A stretch of DNA of 64,000 bases from Flavobacterium aeripolare (GTDB lineage: Bacteria > Bacteroidota > Bacteroidia > Flavobacteriales > Flavobacteriaceae), in the NCBI RefSeq assembly GCF_013294025.1, contig NZ_JABSNL010000012.1, positions 1-64,000 on the forward strand, read 5' to 3'. A program made the position numbers and the translations under genes. This document shows, piece by piece, positions 9,247 to 18,602 of this stretch. The notes under the pieces are model-generated. The model was given only the letters and a program-made list of their open reading frames with translations. It was not told the DNA's origin and searched no databases. Numbering within the stretch: position 1 is the first letter of the stretch; each line of letters opens with the position of its first letter.

Positions 9247-9433
9247 AATGTAGATTGTTATTGATTTTTAAAAGATGATTTTGTTTGTTGGTAAATCATT
9301 AGTAATAAGAATTCGTTCTTTTTGAGTAATGACTTTGTCGTTTATATAATATATGACGAAAATAGTAGTATAAAGTTACAGTTTGTGATGCTTATAAAAA
9401 TATTGTTTTGGAAGAATTAACGTTCTTTTAATG

Positions 9434-9535
9434 CGCAAGGGATGGCAGCGGCTAGCCCACAGTCCCGTTTTTTAGGGACGAGGACTAATAGCGTACAGCC
9501 CGACCCTGACGGAGTTTACGTAGGCGGGATGCGCC
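9434..9535. repeat. Dispersed intergenic repeat, family A (copy 1)
   Basis: This block of about 100 bp is much richer in GC than its surroundings. It aligns with the reverse complement of 15408-15502: both share GGGAT(A/G)GCAG, AGCCCACAG, ACGAGGACT and AGCCCGACC in the same order. No ORF crosses it. It lies in the 399-bp gap between the TIGR00266 gene and the aminopeptidase terminator. It looks like a non-autonomous or relic interspersed element. Confidence 0.65.
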
Positions 9536-9585
9536 CAAATAGAAGTATTTAATCGTATAAAAGATGTTTATAATAACTTTTGAGC

Positions 9586-9619
9586 ATAAAAAAAACAGCC
9601 TAGAATATTCTAGACTGTT
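9586..9619 (-). terminator. Terminator of aminopeptidase P gene
   Basis: AACAG-CTAGAATATTCTAG-CTGTT hairpin (9594-9619). On the minus strand it is followed by a run of about nine T. It lies 27 bp past the stop codon. Confidence 0.85.
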
Positions 9620-9645
9620 CACTTTAAACTTAAACTTGAAACCTT

Positions 9646-10938
9646 TTAAGCGTTCATCAAACTCTCAATTTCGTCAACCTCAATAGGAATGTTGCGCATT
9701 AAGTTGAACGGTTCGCCAGTTTTTTGAATTACAACATCATCCTCAAGACGAATCCCAAAACCTTCTGCAGGAATATAAATCCCAGGCTCTACAGTAAAGA
9801 CCATATTAGCTTGCATTGGCTCAGTCAATAGTCCGTAATCATGTGTGTCAAGTCCCATGTGGTGCGACGTACCGTGCATGAAATATTTTTTATAAGCAGG
9901 CCATTCTGGGTTTTCGTTTTGCACATCGGCTTTGTCAAGAAGTCCTAAGCCCAACAACTCTGAAGTCATTAATTTACCAACTTCCACATGATATTGTTTC
10001 CATAATGTTCCTGGAACTAGCATTTTTGTAGCTTCGTTTTTAACTTTCAAGACTGCGTTGTAAACCGCTTTTTGTCTGTCAGAGAATTTTCCTGAAACGG
10101 GAATCGTACGGGTCATATCGCTTGAGTAATTTCCGTATTCAGCTCCTACATCAAGTAGAATTAAATCGCCGGCTTTACACTGTTGGTTATTCTCGATGTA
10201 ATGCAATACGTTTGCGTTGTTTCCTGAAGCAATTATTGGTGTGTAAGCAAAACCTTTAGAACGATTGCGTATGAACTCATGGATAAATTCGGCTTCGATT
10301 TCGTACTCAGCAACGTTTGGTTTTACAAATGATAGAATTCGTCTAAAACCTTTTTCGGTGATGTCACAGGCTTTTTGAATCAAATCAATTTCTTCACTTT
10401 CCTTAACAGAACGAATGCGTTGTAGTATTGGATTGCTTTTTGCGACAGCATGAGCAGGATATTTCTCCTTCCATTTTTTTACAAAACGAGCCTCACGAGT
10501 TTCTGTTTCAACGGATGCACGATAGTGTTCATTAGTATTGATGTACATCGTATCTGCATACGTCATCATTTCGTTTAAAACCTTATCAAAATCTTGCAAC
10601 CAGTATATGTTCTTTATTCCTGTAACTGCTACAGCACGCTCTTTAGTTAGTTTCTCCCCTTCCCACACAGCGATGTGATCGTTAGTTTCTTTTAAAAAAA
10701 GCATCTCTCTTTGGTTTTCATAAGGAGCATCTGGAAAAAGCAATAATATACTTTCTTCTTGATCTACACCTGATAAGTAAAAAATATCACGGTGTTGTGC
10801 AAAGGGCATTGTGCTATCTGCGCTTATTGGGTAAATATCATTAGAGTTAAAAACGGCAACACTCTTAGGCTTCATTTGAGCTACGAATTTTGCACGGTTT
10901 TTTATAAATAAGTCACGGTCAATTTGATGGTATTTCAT
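9646..10938 (-). CDS. Aminopeptidase P family protein (Xaa-Pro aminopeptidase)
   Basis: This 430-residue cytoplasmic metallopeptidase removes N-terminal residues preceding proline. It has the N-terminal AMP_N domain (residues about 1-135), then a pita-bread M24 domain. The dinuclear-metal ligands are visible: the Asp of LLDVGAEYGNYSSDMTRT, the His of GTSHHMGLDTHD, the Glu of VEPGIYIP and the Glu of IRLEDD. The length matches PepP. A minus-strand -7 element (TATTTTTG, 10968-10975) precedes it and a strong hairpin terminates it. Confidence 0.93.
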   Translation of the reverse strand: MKYHQIDRDLFIKNRAKFVAQMKPKSVAVFNSNDIYPISADSTMPFAQHRDIFYLSGVDQEESILLLFPDAPYENQREMLFLKETNDHIAVWEGEKLTKERAVAVTGIKNIYWLQDFDKVLNEMMTYADTMYINTNEHYRASVETETREARFVKKWKEKYPAHAVAKSNPILQRIRSVKESEEIDLIQKACDITEKGFRRILSFVKPNVAEYEIEAEFIHEFIRNRSKGFAYTPIIASGNNANVLHYIENNQQCKAGDLILLDVGAEYGNYSSDMTRTIPVSGKFSDRQKAVYNAVLKVKNEATKMLVPGTLWKQYHVEVGKLMTSELLGLGLLDKADVQNENPEWPAYKKYFMHGTSHHMGLDTHDYGLLTEPMQANMVFTVEPGIYIPAEGFGIRLEDDVVIQKTGEPFNLMRNIPIEVDEIESLMNA

Positions 10939-11449
10939 AACGTAAGTTGTTTTTACTTTTAATTACTCAAAAATACTAAGATTAAATTGTTTCCCGTTAT
11001 GAATTCAATAATTTATCTTTACAACAGTGAAAGTTAACAATGCGATTAACTTTATAAACTTGTTTTAAGTAGCTAACGTATTTGGATTATGTTATTTTGA
11101 CGGTAGTACATTTGCAGTCAATATTTAGTAGAAATTAGCAACAAGATGAGTCAAATTTGTGATTTTTTTATTTTTATTCGAAAGCAAATTTGAAATTATT
11201 GAGACGGTAGTGGGGTACACTTGAAAAAAACAGTTATTTAAGGCTAATTTTAAAAGGTATTTAAGGCTTTATTGATAGTTGTTTAAGTAACTTACGGTGG
11301 TATAATGGGTTAGCGCCTATGATTTAAGACATTGTTAAAAAGGCTGCTAGAACACTTTAAATTCATTATAAATAACAACGAAAAGGTTGTAGTTCAAGTC
11401 TATTTGCAGTATTTTTGTAATATTTTTTAAAACAAATTATTCAAATCTT
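10939..11449. promoter_or_regulatory. Divergent pepP/sdhC intergenic region with several promoter elements
   Basis: The 511-bp gap contains a minus-strand -7 element TATTTTTG (10968-10975) for the aminopeptidase. On the plus strand it has TTTG-N22-TACATTTG (11081-11114) and TTG-N20-TATTTTTG (11387-11417). The first plus-strand promoter would give sdhC a leader of about 330 nt; the second is the simple sdhC promoter. No ORF or clear RNA structure is visible between them. Confidence 0.5.
11387..11417 (+). promoter_or_regulatory. Promoter of the sdh operon
   Basis: TTG (11387-11389) is separated by 20 bp from TATTTTTG (11410-11417). Both boxes fit the Bacteroidota consensus, and the element sits 32 bp upstream of the sdhC ATG. 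Confidence 0.7.
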
Positions 11450-12115
11450 ATGGCAAAATCTGCATTATTGAAGTCGTCAATAGCTAAAAAAGTTGCTATG
11501 GCGCTTTCAGGAATTTTTCTGATGTTGTTTCTAGCACAGCACTTTTTCATTAACATGACTTCGGTATTTAGTTCCGACGTATTTAATTCGATTTCTCATT
11601 TCATGGGAAATAATCCTTTAGTACAATTTGTGATACAGCCTATCTTAATAGTAGGGGTGATTTTTCACTTTATTATGGGTTTTGTTTTAGAAATTCAAAA
11701 TAGAAATGCAAGACCTATTGCTTATGCAAAAAACAATGGTGCTGCAAACTCATCTTGGGCATCTAGAAACATGATTATTTCTGGTTTAGTAATTTTAGCC
11801 TTTTTATGTGTGCATTTTTACGATTTCTGGTTTCCAGAGATGGTTTATAAGTACGTAGAAGGAAGTCCATTAAACGAAACTAGATATTTTCATGAATTAG
11901 CCGAAAAGTTTGAGAGTCCAGTACGTACTGCTTTGTATTGTATTTCTTTTGTACTACTTGCACTGCATTTGAAACACGGATTTAGTTCTTCATTTCAATC
12001 AGTTGGTTTCAATAATAAATACTCTAGAGGATTAAGAACATTTGGATTAGCATTTGCGTTCATCGTTCCTTTTGGATTTATTTTTATTGCTTTATTTCAT
12101 CATTTCAATCATTAA
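11450..12115 (+). CDS. sdhC: Succinate dehydrogenase cytochrome b subunit
   Basis: This 221-residue inner-membrane protein has about five transmembrane helices, with His residues inside helices as haem b ligands (LAQHFFINM, LCVHFYDFW, LALHLKHGF). It is the single-subunit b558-type membrane anchor used by Bacteroidota instead of separate SdhC and SdhD. It passes electrons between the iron-sulfur subunit and menaquinone. It is the first gene of the operon; sdhA follows after 12 bp. Confidence 0.93.
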   Translation: MAKSALLKSSIAKKVAMALSGIFLMLFLAQHFFINMTSVFSSDVFNSISHFMGNNPLVQFVIQPILIVGVIFHFIMGFVLEIQNRNARPIAYAKNNGAANSSWASRNMIISGLVILAFLCVHFYDFWFPEMVYKYVEGSPLNETRYFHELAEKFESPVRTALYCISFVLLALHLKHGFSSSFQSVGFNNKYSRGLRTFGLAFAFIVPFGFIFIALFHHFNH

Positions 12116-12127
12116 TATTAAATTATA

Positions 12128-14128
12128 ATGGCATTAGACTCAAAAATTCCAAATGGTCCAATTTCGGATAAATGGACAGATTATAAAGATCATATTAATT
12201 TAGTGAATCCTGCAAACAAACGTAACTTAGATGTTATAGTTGTTGGTACAGGATTAGCTGGAGGTTCAGCTGCTGCAACATTAGCAGAATTAGGTTATAA
12301 CGTAAAAGCTTTTTGTTTTCAAGATTCACCACGTCGTGCGCACTCTATTGCAGCACAAGGGGGAATTAACGCAGCTAAAAATTATAAAGGAGACGGAGAT
12401 TCAGTTTTCAGATTGTTTTATGACACTGTAAAAGGAGGAGATTACCGTGCTCGTGAGGCAAACGTACATCGTCTTGCTGAAGTATCTACAAATATTATTG
12501 ACCAGTGTGTGGCTCAAGGTGTTCCTTTAGCTCGTGAGTATGGTGGATTGCTAGACAACCGTTCTTTTGGTGGTGCTCTAGTATCTCGTACTTTCTATGC
12601 GCAAGGGCAAACAGGGCAGCAACTTTTATTAGGAGCTTACTCTGCTATGAACCGCCAGATTGGTCGTGGAAAAATTAAAATGCATAGCCGTCACGAGATG
12701 CTTGACATCGTAATCGTAAACGGAAAAGCAAGAGGGATTATCGCTCGTAACTTGATTACAGGTGAAATCGAAAGACATTCTGCTCACGCAGTTGTTATTG
12801 CTTCAGGAGGATACGGTAACGTATTTTTCTTGTCAACAAACGCAATGGGATCTAATGCTACTGCAGCTTGGAAAATCCATAAAAAAGGAGCGTTTTTTGC
12901 AAATCCTTGTTATACACAAATTCACCCAACATGTATTCCAGTTTCTGGAGACCACCAATCAAAGTTAACTTTGATGTCAGAGTCTTTACGTAATGATGGA
13001 CGTATCTGGGTTCCTGCAAAAATCGAAGATGCAGTTGCAATTCGTGAAGGAAAGAAAAAAGCAAAAGACTTATCTGAAGCAGAAAGAGATTATTACTTAG
13101 AAAGAAGATATCCAGCTTTTGGTAACTTAGTTCCTAGAGATGTTGCTTCTCGTGCTGCAAAAGAAAGATGTGACGCTGGTTATGGAGTAAACAAAACAGG
13201 TGAAGCAGTTTACTTAGATTTTGCTGCTGCAATTCAACGTTACGGAAAAGAACAAGCCTATGTTAAAGGTTTAGATTCTAATGATACTGCTCTTATTACT
13301 AAATTAGGTACTGAGGTTGTAAAAAGTAAATACGGAAACTTATTCCAGATGTACTATAAAATTGTAGATGAGGATCCATATACTACTCCTATGATGATTT
13401 ATCCAGCTGTGCATTACACAATGGGTGGAACATGGGTAGATTATAACTTAATGACTACAATTCCAGGATGTTTCTCTATTGGGGAATCAAATTTCTCTGA
13501 TCACGGAGCAAATAGATTGGGAGCTTCTGCATTAATGCAAGGATTAGCTGATGGATATTTTGTATTGCCATACACAATTGGTGATTACTTATCTCCAGAT
13601 ATCAAAATGGGACCTATCCCAACAGATACTGCTGAATTTGCTGCAGCAGAAAAAGCGGTTAAAGATCAAATTGATAGATTCATGAATAACAATGGAACAC
13701 ATTCTGTTGACTATTTCCACAGGAAATTAGGAAAAATTATGTGGGACAAAGTTGGTATGGCTCGTAATGCAGCAGGATTAAATGAAGCAATCAACGAGAT
13801 CGCTGCTTTGCGTGAAGAGTTTTACAAGGATGTTAAAATCCCTGGAACAGATAAAGGATTCAACCAAGAATTAGAAAAAGCGACTCGCGTTGCTGATTTC
13901 CTTGAACTAGGAGAGTTATTTGCTAAGGATGCATTACACCGTAATGAATCATGTGGAGGTCACTTTAGAGAAGAATACCAAACAGAAGATGGTGAAGCAA
14001 AACGTGATGACGAGAACTTCGCATACGTAGCTGCTTGGGAATACAAGGGAAAACCAAGCGATGCTGTTTTACACAAAGAAGACTTGGTATTTGACACCGT
14101 TAAACTAGTTCAAAGAAATTACAAGTAA
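12128..14128 (+). CDS. sdhA: Succinate dehydrogenase/fumarate reductase flavoprotein subunit
   Basis: This 666-residue catalytic subunit oxidises succinate to fumarate in the TCA cycle. The FAD-binding [10 protein letters not shown] motif lies near residue 40. The His for covalent FAD attachment is in [11 protein letters not shown] (His72), and substrate-binding HPTC is near 264. Arg and His residues of the capping domain follow, and the C-terminal domain has the conserved [16 protein letters not shown]. The length is typical for Bacteroidota SdhA. sdhB does not follow directly: a four-helix-bundle ORF intervenes. Confidence 0.96.
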   Translation: MALDSKIPNGPISDKWTDYKDHINLVNPANKRNLDVIVVGTGLAGGSAAATLAELGYNVKAFCFQDSPRRAHSIAAQGGINAAKNYKGDGDSVFRLFYDTVKGGDYRAREANVHRLAEVSTNIIDQCVAQGVPLAREYGGLLDNRSFGGALVSRTFYAQGQTGQQLLLGAYSAMNRQIGRGKIKMHSRHEMLDIVIVNGKARGIIARNLITGEIERHSAHAVVIASGGYGNVFFLSTNAMGSNATAAWKIHKKGAFFANPCYTQIHPTCIPVSGDHQSKLTLMSESLRNDGRIWVPAKIEDAVAIREGKKKAKDLSEAERDYYLERRYPAFGNLVPRDVASRAAKERCDAGYGVNKTGEAVYLDFAAAIQRYGKEQAYVKGLDSNDTALITKLGTEVVKSKYGNLFQMYYKIVDEDPYTTPMMIYPAVHYTMGGTWVDYNLMTTIPGCFSIGESNFSDHGANRLGASALMQGLADGYFVLPYTIGDYLSPDIKMGPIPTDTAEFAAAEKAVKDQIDRFMNNNGTHSVDYFHRKLGKIMWDKVGMARNAAGLNEAINEIAALREEFYKDVKIPGTDKGFNQELEKATRVADFLELGELFAKDALHRNESCGGHFREEYQTEDGEAKRDDENFAYVAAWEYKGKPSDAVLHKEDLVFDTVKLVQRNYK

Positions 14129-14133
14129 AAGTA

Positions 14134-14572
14134 TAGAGTAAGAAGCCACTAGCCAATAGTAAGAGATCATGAGCGATATAAAAACGTACAAAGATTTATT
14201 GATTTGGCAAAAAGGCATTTTACTTGTAAAAGTTGTTTACAATAATATTGAAGGTTTTCCTAAAGATGAAGTCTTTGGTTTAACTAGTCAAATAAAAAGA
14301 TCAGCTGTTTCAATTCCCTCTAATATAGCAGAGGGATGGGGCAGAGGTTCTACCTTAAGTTATCTTCATTTTTTGAAAATCGCTAGAGGTTCTTTGTTTG
14401 AGTTAGAAACACAATTAATTATTGCAAACGAGTTGAGTTTTATAAGTGAATTAAAATTTAACGAGCTAACACAAATTATCACTGAAGAAAGTAAAATGTT
14501 AAACGCCTTTATAAAGTCATTGAGCAAGTAGTATAACTTTTGCCTTTTGCCTTTTGGCTAATAAACTAAAAT
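14134..14572 (+). mobile_element. Candidate inserted cassette: S23 four-helix-bundle ORF with imperfect inverted ends
   Basis: The segment between sdhA and sdhB starts with a TAGCCAATAGTAAG motif (about 14150-14163). It ends with sequence whose reverse complement reads TTAGCCAAAAGGCAAAAGG (about 14540-14563). The ends therefore form an imperfect inverted repeat around the S23-like ORF. sdhA and sdhB are normally adjacent, so the segment reads as an insertion. Its exact boundaries, and whether it moves as a unit, are inference. Confidence 0.4.
14169..14531 (+). CDS. Four helix bundle protein (23S rRNA-intervening-sequence/S23 family)
   Basis: This 120-residue all-alpha protein is of the S23/four-helix-bundle family (PF05635). 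Recognisable blocks are YKDLLIWQKGI at the N-terminus, FGLTSQIKRSAVSIPSNIAEGWGRGS in the middle and FLKIARGSLFELETQL. Members occur in intervening sequences of 23S rRNA in Leptospira and as accessory (Avd) proteins of diversity-generating retroelements. Many, like this one, are scattered solo genes of unknown role. It sits inside the sdh operon in the same orientation, so it is probably co-transcribed with sdhA and sdhB. Its flanks resemble the minisatellite at 15515-15866. Confidence 0.88.
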   Translation: MSDIKTYKDLLIWQKGILLVKVVYNNIEGFPKDEVFGLTSQIKRSAVSIPSNIAEGWGRGSTLSYLHFLKIARGSLFELETQLIIANELSFISELKFNELTQIITEESKMLNAFIKSLSK

Positions 14573-14575
14573 ACA

Positions 14576-15322
14576 ATGAAACTTACATTAAAAATATGGC
14601 GTCAAAAAAACGCCCAAGATAAAGGAGCAATGGTTGATTATCAAATCGACGGAATTGAGCCAGACATGTCTTTCCTTGAAATGCTTGACGTTTTCAATGA
14701 AGATTTAATGAGTAAAGGTGGTGAGCCAGTTGCATTTGACCATGATTGTCGCGAAGGAATTTGCGGAATGTGTTCATTGTACATTAACGGTGAAGCACAC
14801 GGTCCAGATAGAGGAGTAACAACTTGTCAATTACACATGCGTATGTTCAAGGATGGCGACACGATCACGATCGAGCCTTTCCGTGCTGCTGCGTTTCCAG
14901 TAGTAAAAGATTTAGTAGTTAACCGTAGTGCATTTGATAGAATCCAGCATGCTGGAGGTTTTATCTCTGTAAATACTTCAGGGAATACAATCGACGCAAA
15001 TACAATTCCTATTCCTAAAGATGATGCAGATGCTTCATTTATGGCTGCGGCTTGTATTGGTTGTGGAGCTTGTGTTGCTAGTTGTAAAAACTCATCAGCA
15101 ATGTTATTTGTAGCTGCTAAAGTTTCTCAATATGCACTGTTACCGCAAGGTAAAGTAGAAGCAACAGACCGTGTATTAAATATGGTACACCAAATGGATG
15201 CTGAAGGTTTTGGTAACTGTAGTAACACTGGAGCATGTGAGGTTGAATGTCCTAAAGGAATTTCTTTAGAAAACATCGCTCGTATGAATAGAGAATATTT
15301 ATCTGCAAGTGCTCAAGGATAA
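14576..15322 (+). CDS. sdhB: Succinate dehydrogenase iron-sulfur subunit
   Basis: This 248-residue electron-transfer subunit has an N-terminal 2Fe-2S ferredoxin domain (CREGICGMC, then TTCQLHM) and a C-terminal domain with [11 protein letters not shown] and [13 protein letters not shown] for the 4Fe-4S and 3Fe-4S clusters. It connects the SdhA flavin to the SdhC haem and quinone. It is followed by a strong terminator, so sdhC-sdhA-S23-sdhB forms one transcription unit. Confidence 0.96.
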   Translation: MKLTLKIWRQKNAQDKGAMVDYQIDGIEPDMSFLEMLDVFNEDLMSKGGEPVAFDHDCREGICGMCSLYINGEAHGPDRGVTTCQLHMRMFKDGDTITIEPFRAAAFPVVKDLVVNRSAFDRIQHAGGFISVNTSGNTIDANTIPIPKDDADASFMAAACIGCGACVASCKNSSAMLFVAAKVSQYALLPQGKVEATDRVLNMVHQMDAEGFGNCSNTGACEVECPKGISLENIARMNREYLSASAQG

Positions 15323-15365
15323 CTTAAATATAATGTCATAAAGTTTATATTTTACGGCAAAGATT

Positions 15366-15402
15366 AAAAAACGCATTCAATTTATTTGGATGCGTTTTTT
15401 TG
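15366..15402 (+). terminator. Terminator of the sdh operon
   Basis: An A-rich left arm and ACGCAT...ATGCGT stem are followed by a run of T, about 45 bp after the sdhB stop. Confidence 0.85.
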
Positions 15403-15407
15403 TTTTT

Positions 15408-15502
15408 GGGGGTGTCCTCCGCAAAAGCTCCGGTCGGGCTATACGTTACAAGTCCTCGTACCTCCTCCGTCGGGCTGTGGGCTTTCCTCTGCTATCCCTC
15501 AC
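15408..15502. repeat. Dispersed intergenic repeat, family A (copy 2, inverted)
   Basis: A GC-rich block immediately after the sdh terminator. Its reverse complement aligns with 9434-9535 over most of its length, with shared segments AGCCCACAG, ACGAGGACT and AGCCCGACC. The two copies are in opposite orientation, about 6 kb apart. Confidence 0.65.
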
Positions 15503-15514
15503 CCGACTTAATGT

Positions 15515-15866
15515 TAGTCATTAGTTTATAGGCAATAGTTTATAGGCAATAGCCATTAGGTATTAGTGACTAGTGATTCGTAATTAGTTATTAGCCATTA
15601 GTTTATAGGTAATAGCCATTAGGCATTAGTTACTAGTGACTAGTAATTCGTAATTAGTTATAAGCCATTAGTTTATAGGTAATAGCCATTAGGTATTAGT
15701 TATTAGTTACTAGTGATTAGTTATTAGCCATTAGTTAGTAGGCAATAGTCATTAGGCAGCAGTTATTAGTGACTAGTGACTAGTGATTCGTAATTAGGTA
15801 TTAGTTAAAAGTGACTGCTGATTAGGCATTAGTTATTAGTGACTAGTGATTCGTAGTTAGGTAATA
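15515..15866. repeat. Degenerate minisatellite built of TTAGCCA/TTAGTGA-like units
   Basis: About 350 bp consist of short variants of TTAGCCAT, TTAGTTAT, TAGTGAC and AGGCAATAG. They are organised into a higher-order repeat of about 70 bp: AGCCATTAGTTTATAGGTAA recurs at 15593 and 15663. It is non-coding and full of stops in all frames. The motif AGCC(A/C)(T/C)TAG also occurs in the flank of the S23 ORF inside the sdh operon. Unit identity is too low and no spacers exist, so it is not a CRISPR. Confidence 0.8.
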
Positions 15867-15991
15867 TTGCCAAGTGATTTGTGATAGCTGCTTGATGCTG
15901 TTTCAGATGCTCTATGTTTAAGATGTATTGGTGATTGTAATTTAGAAGATTACCATTCGATCAGTATGTCAATTTTTAGTAATTTTATAAA

Positions 15992-16759
15992 ATGAAAGTA
16001 GCAATAATACAATCTGCATTAGTCTGGGAAAATCCACAAGCAAACAGAGAAAATTTCGAAGAAAAAATAAACTCAATTGAGGGAGCGGTAAACCTAATTG
16101 TTCTTCCTGAAATGTTTACTTCTGGTTTTACAATGAATCCTGCTGCAACCGCCGAAACCATGACGGGAGAAACAGTGGTATGGATGCAAACTTTGGCGAA
16201 AGCCAACAACTGCGCAATAACCGGTAGTGTTGTGATTGAAGAAGAAGGAGCGTTTTATAACCGACTATTATTTGTGTTTCCATCTGGAGAATTACAGCAG
16301 TATAACAAGAGGCATTTATTTACGCTTGCGGGTGAGGAAAAACAATACGCAAAAGGAGGTGAAAAGTTAATCGTAAACTATATGGGATGGCGTATTGCAC
16401 CACTTATATGCTACGACTTGCGCTTTCCTGTCTTCTCTAGAAATAACAACGATTATGATCTACTGCTGTACGTGGCAAACTGGCCTAGTAAACGCTTGCA
16501 CGCTTGGAATAGCTTGCTAGCTGCTAGAGCGATTGAGAATATGAGTTACACCATTGGGGTAAATAGAATAGGCTTAGATGGCAATAATCACGATTACAGT
16601 GGACAATCACAAGTATTAGACGCGCTAGGTTACACCGTAGCCAACGCTGCTGCTCAGGAGACTGTTATAATTGTTGACTTAGACAAAAAAGCACTCGATG
16701 ATGCCAGACAAAGATTTAATTTTTTGAATGATCGCGACACTTTTACAATCACTCATTAA
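15992..16759 (+). CDS. Carbon-nitrogen hydrolase (nitrilase superfamily, omega-amidase-like)
   Basis: This 255-residue cytoplasmic amidohydrolase has the nitrilase catalytic triad Glu40 (LPEMFTSGF), Lys106 (YNKRHLF) and Cys140 (LICYDLRFP). The sequence is closest in style to YafV/Nit2 omega-amidases, which hydrolyse 2-oxoglutaramate or 2-oxosuccinamate in transamination repair. The start ATG gives the usual KVAIIQ first strand. The stop overlaps by a few bases the stop of the convergent lipoprotein gene. Confidence 0.88.
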   Translation: MKVAIIQSALVWENPQANRENFEEKINSIEGAVNLIVLPEMFTSGFTMNPAATAETMTGETVVWMQTLAKANNCAITGSVVIEEEGAFYNRLLFVFPSGELQQYNKRHLFTLAGEEKQYAKGGEKLIVNYMGWRIAPLICYDLRFPVFSRNNNDYDLLLYVANWPSKRLHAWNSLLAARAIENMSYTIGVNRIGLDGNNHDYSGQSQVLDALGYTVANAAAQETVIIVDLDKKALDDARQRFNFLNDRDTFTITH

Positions 16760-18420
16760 AAAGAAGATTTCTTTTTATTTGTAGGTTTTTCTTTTGGTGG
16801 TGCGATATAGGGTAAGCTCACATCAAAAGTTTCTTCCCAATCAAAATTAGCGTGAATATTAATCTCTTTTGAGGAATAAATTACCTCTTCAGAGTAGCGC
16901 TTTTGTAAATAACTACCGGTATCATATACGCCGTTTTTATTATCGTCATAAATTAATCGCAGCGTCAAAACAGTAGGTTCGACCAAGTTAAAATCGATAG
17001 TCGTTTTAGCTTCTGAAAATTCCGATGCAATTACTTTACCTTGACTATTTGTTAATTCGACAATTACAGGAAAACGTTTTACATTTTGCAACTGCACTCG
17101 CAGGTTTGCATAATCTGCAGGAGTTTTAGTCGTTAATTTGTAATTCAAACTATCATTAGACTGTTCAAAAAAGTCAATTAGTGCTCCGGGTAATAATGAG
17201 ATAGTGTACTGCTCAGAAGCCTCTTTCTTGAAATCTATAAAAAACTGTTGGTTAAAATCATCATATTCTGTGGTGAAATCAACCGCAGTAGAATCTTTAG
17301 ATAATAATTTTAGTTTTGACTTGTCAAATTTAACTAATGGCGTGCTAGCTTCTAATGTGAAGCGATCTCTAAAATTCAAAACACCATTTTGAAGCGCTTT
17401 GATGTCTAAGCTATCCTTTTTTTGATCTTTTATTCTTAAAATAAAGTCCTCTTTATAATTGTCACGGCTAACACTAATTGCTAAAGAATCTGCTTTCAAT
17501 GGTTTGTACCACACTTGCAAGGAATCTTTTTCTGGCATCTTTGTAACAAGAGAAGGGACAACAATCTTATTGCTAGTTACAACAACTTTAGGTGGGTTTG
17601 CTTTTAATCTTTGTTTACCATCATACCCTAACAATAATTTATTTCCTGAGGATTGACTTGGTTTAAATGTTTTAAAATCTAGTGTTTCCTTAAATAAATC
17701 AACCGTGTAAGCGGTGTCATTTGGGATCGTAATAACCTCTTTTAAAAAACCTATTTTGTCTTGTTTAGGATTGAATTTATTGTTGCTGTTTTGGTCCTTC
17801 ATAGCCACTAACAAGTACTTACCTGCCTTCAGGTTTTCTAATTTAAAAGTTTTTAAACTGTCTAAGGTGTTAGTGATGTATCGTGGTGATTTATTATAAA
17901 CCACAGAGTCGTTAAATTTGTCGTCCATGTCATAAAGCATCACTGATATAAAAGCATCAGCTTCTTTTTCGTAGGCATCTCTAACCGTTCCGGTTAAAGA
18001 TAATGAATCGATATATGCTCCCGTTGAAAATACATATTTGAACTGGTTCAAGGCATTTCCTTCGTTATTATCGGCAATACTTTGACCAAAGTTGAAGCTG
18101 TAAGTAGTATTGGGTTTTAGAGTATCTTTAATTTTTATAGTCAAATATTTAGTAGCCGTTGTAGGTGAAATAATTGGCTCGCGCTCCATAGGTGGAGAAA
18201 TAATCAATTGCTTATTGACATTAGTCAACTTAATATATTCGTCAAAAACTAATTTGATTTCGTCACCTTGAAATTTAGTGCTAAAATTTTCAGGAAAACT
18301 AATTTTTAAGTTGGGTGCAAGCGTGTCTTTTAGACCACCAGTAATTGTGCCTCTCTTAGCACAATTTGTTAATGATAGGGCTAAAAGTATGAAAATAAGG
18401 ATTGCTTTATTCTTGAACAT
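16756..18420 (-). CDS. Lipoprotein with N-terminal Big_5 (Ig-like) domain
   Basis: This is a predicted outer-membrane or periplasmic lipoprotein of about 554 residues. The start was set at the ATG at 18420 because it puts a clean lipoprotein signal (ILLALSLTNC) at the N-terminus; the longer frame adds eleven unlikely residues. Residues after the Cys match the conserved flavobacterial pattern KRGTITGG.KDTLAP, followed by a Big_5 Ig-like domain (FDEYIKL, LIISPPM, TYSFNFG). Later parts resemble carboxypeptidase-regulatory and Ig-like modules. Members are conserved in Bacteroidota; the function is unknown. Confidence 0.8.
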   Translation of the reverse strand: MFKNKAILIFILLALSLTNCAKRGTITGGLKDTLAPNLKISFPENFSTKFQGDEIKLVFDEYIKLTNVNKQLIISPPMEREPIISPTTATKYLTIKIKDTLKPNTTYSFNFGQSIADNNEGNALNQFKYVFSTGAYIDSLSLTGTVRDAYEKEADAFISVMLYDMDDKFNDSVVYNKSPRYITNTLDSLKTFKLENLKAGKYLLVAMKDQNSNNKFNPKQDKIGFLKEVITIPNDTAYTVDLFKETLDFKTFKPSQSSGNKLLLGYDGKQRLKANPPKVVVTSNKIVVPSLVTKMPEKDSLQVWYKPLKADSLAISVSRDNYKEDFILRIKDQKKDSLDIKALQNGVLNFRDRFTLEASTPLVKFDKSKLKLLSKDSTAVDFTTEYDDFNQQFFIDFKKEASEQYTISLLPGALIDFFEQSNDSLNYKLTTKTPADYANLRVQLQNVKRFPVIVELTNSQGKVIASEFSEAKTTIDFNLVEPTVLTLRLIYDDNKNGVYDTGSYLQKRYSEEVIYSSKEINIHANFDWEETFDVSLPYIAPPKEKPTNKKKSSF

Positions 18421-18575
18421 AAAATCTTTGAATTTATAGCTACAAAATAACAATTATATTTTCTGTAATCGAAATTTTTATACATTAATTAGGATACTTA
18501 GTTGTGGTGAGAAATTACTGCTATAACGTATCGTTAAAAACAGTAGCATCGAGAGCGCAAACATTTTGAAAATGG

Positions 18576-18583
18576 TATATTTG
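18576..18583 (+). promoter_or_regulatory. -7 promoter element before the unknown lipoprotein pair
   Basis: TATATTTG matches TAnnTTTG exactly and lies 19 bp before the TTG start at 18603. No clear -33 box is seen. Confidence 0.35.
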
Positions 18584-18602
18584 TCTTTCAATTTATTATC
18601 TA

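Noticed and set aside
12762..13064. Short open frames overlapping sdhA on both strands
   Set aside because: They are shadow frames within a highly conserved flavoprotein gene.
15515..15866. Possible CRISPR array
   Set aside because: The units are short, degenerate and directly adjacent with no spacers of constant length, and no cas genes are nearby.
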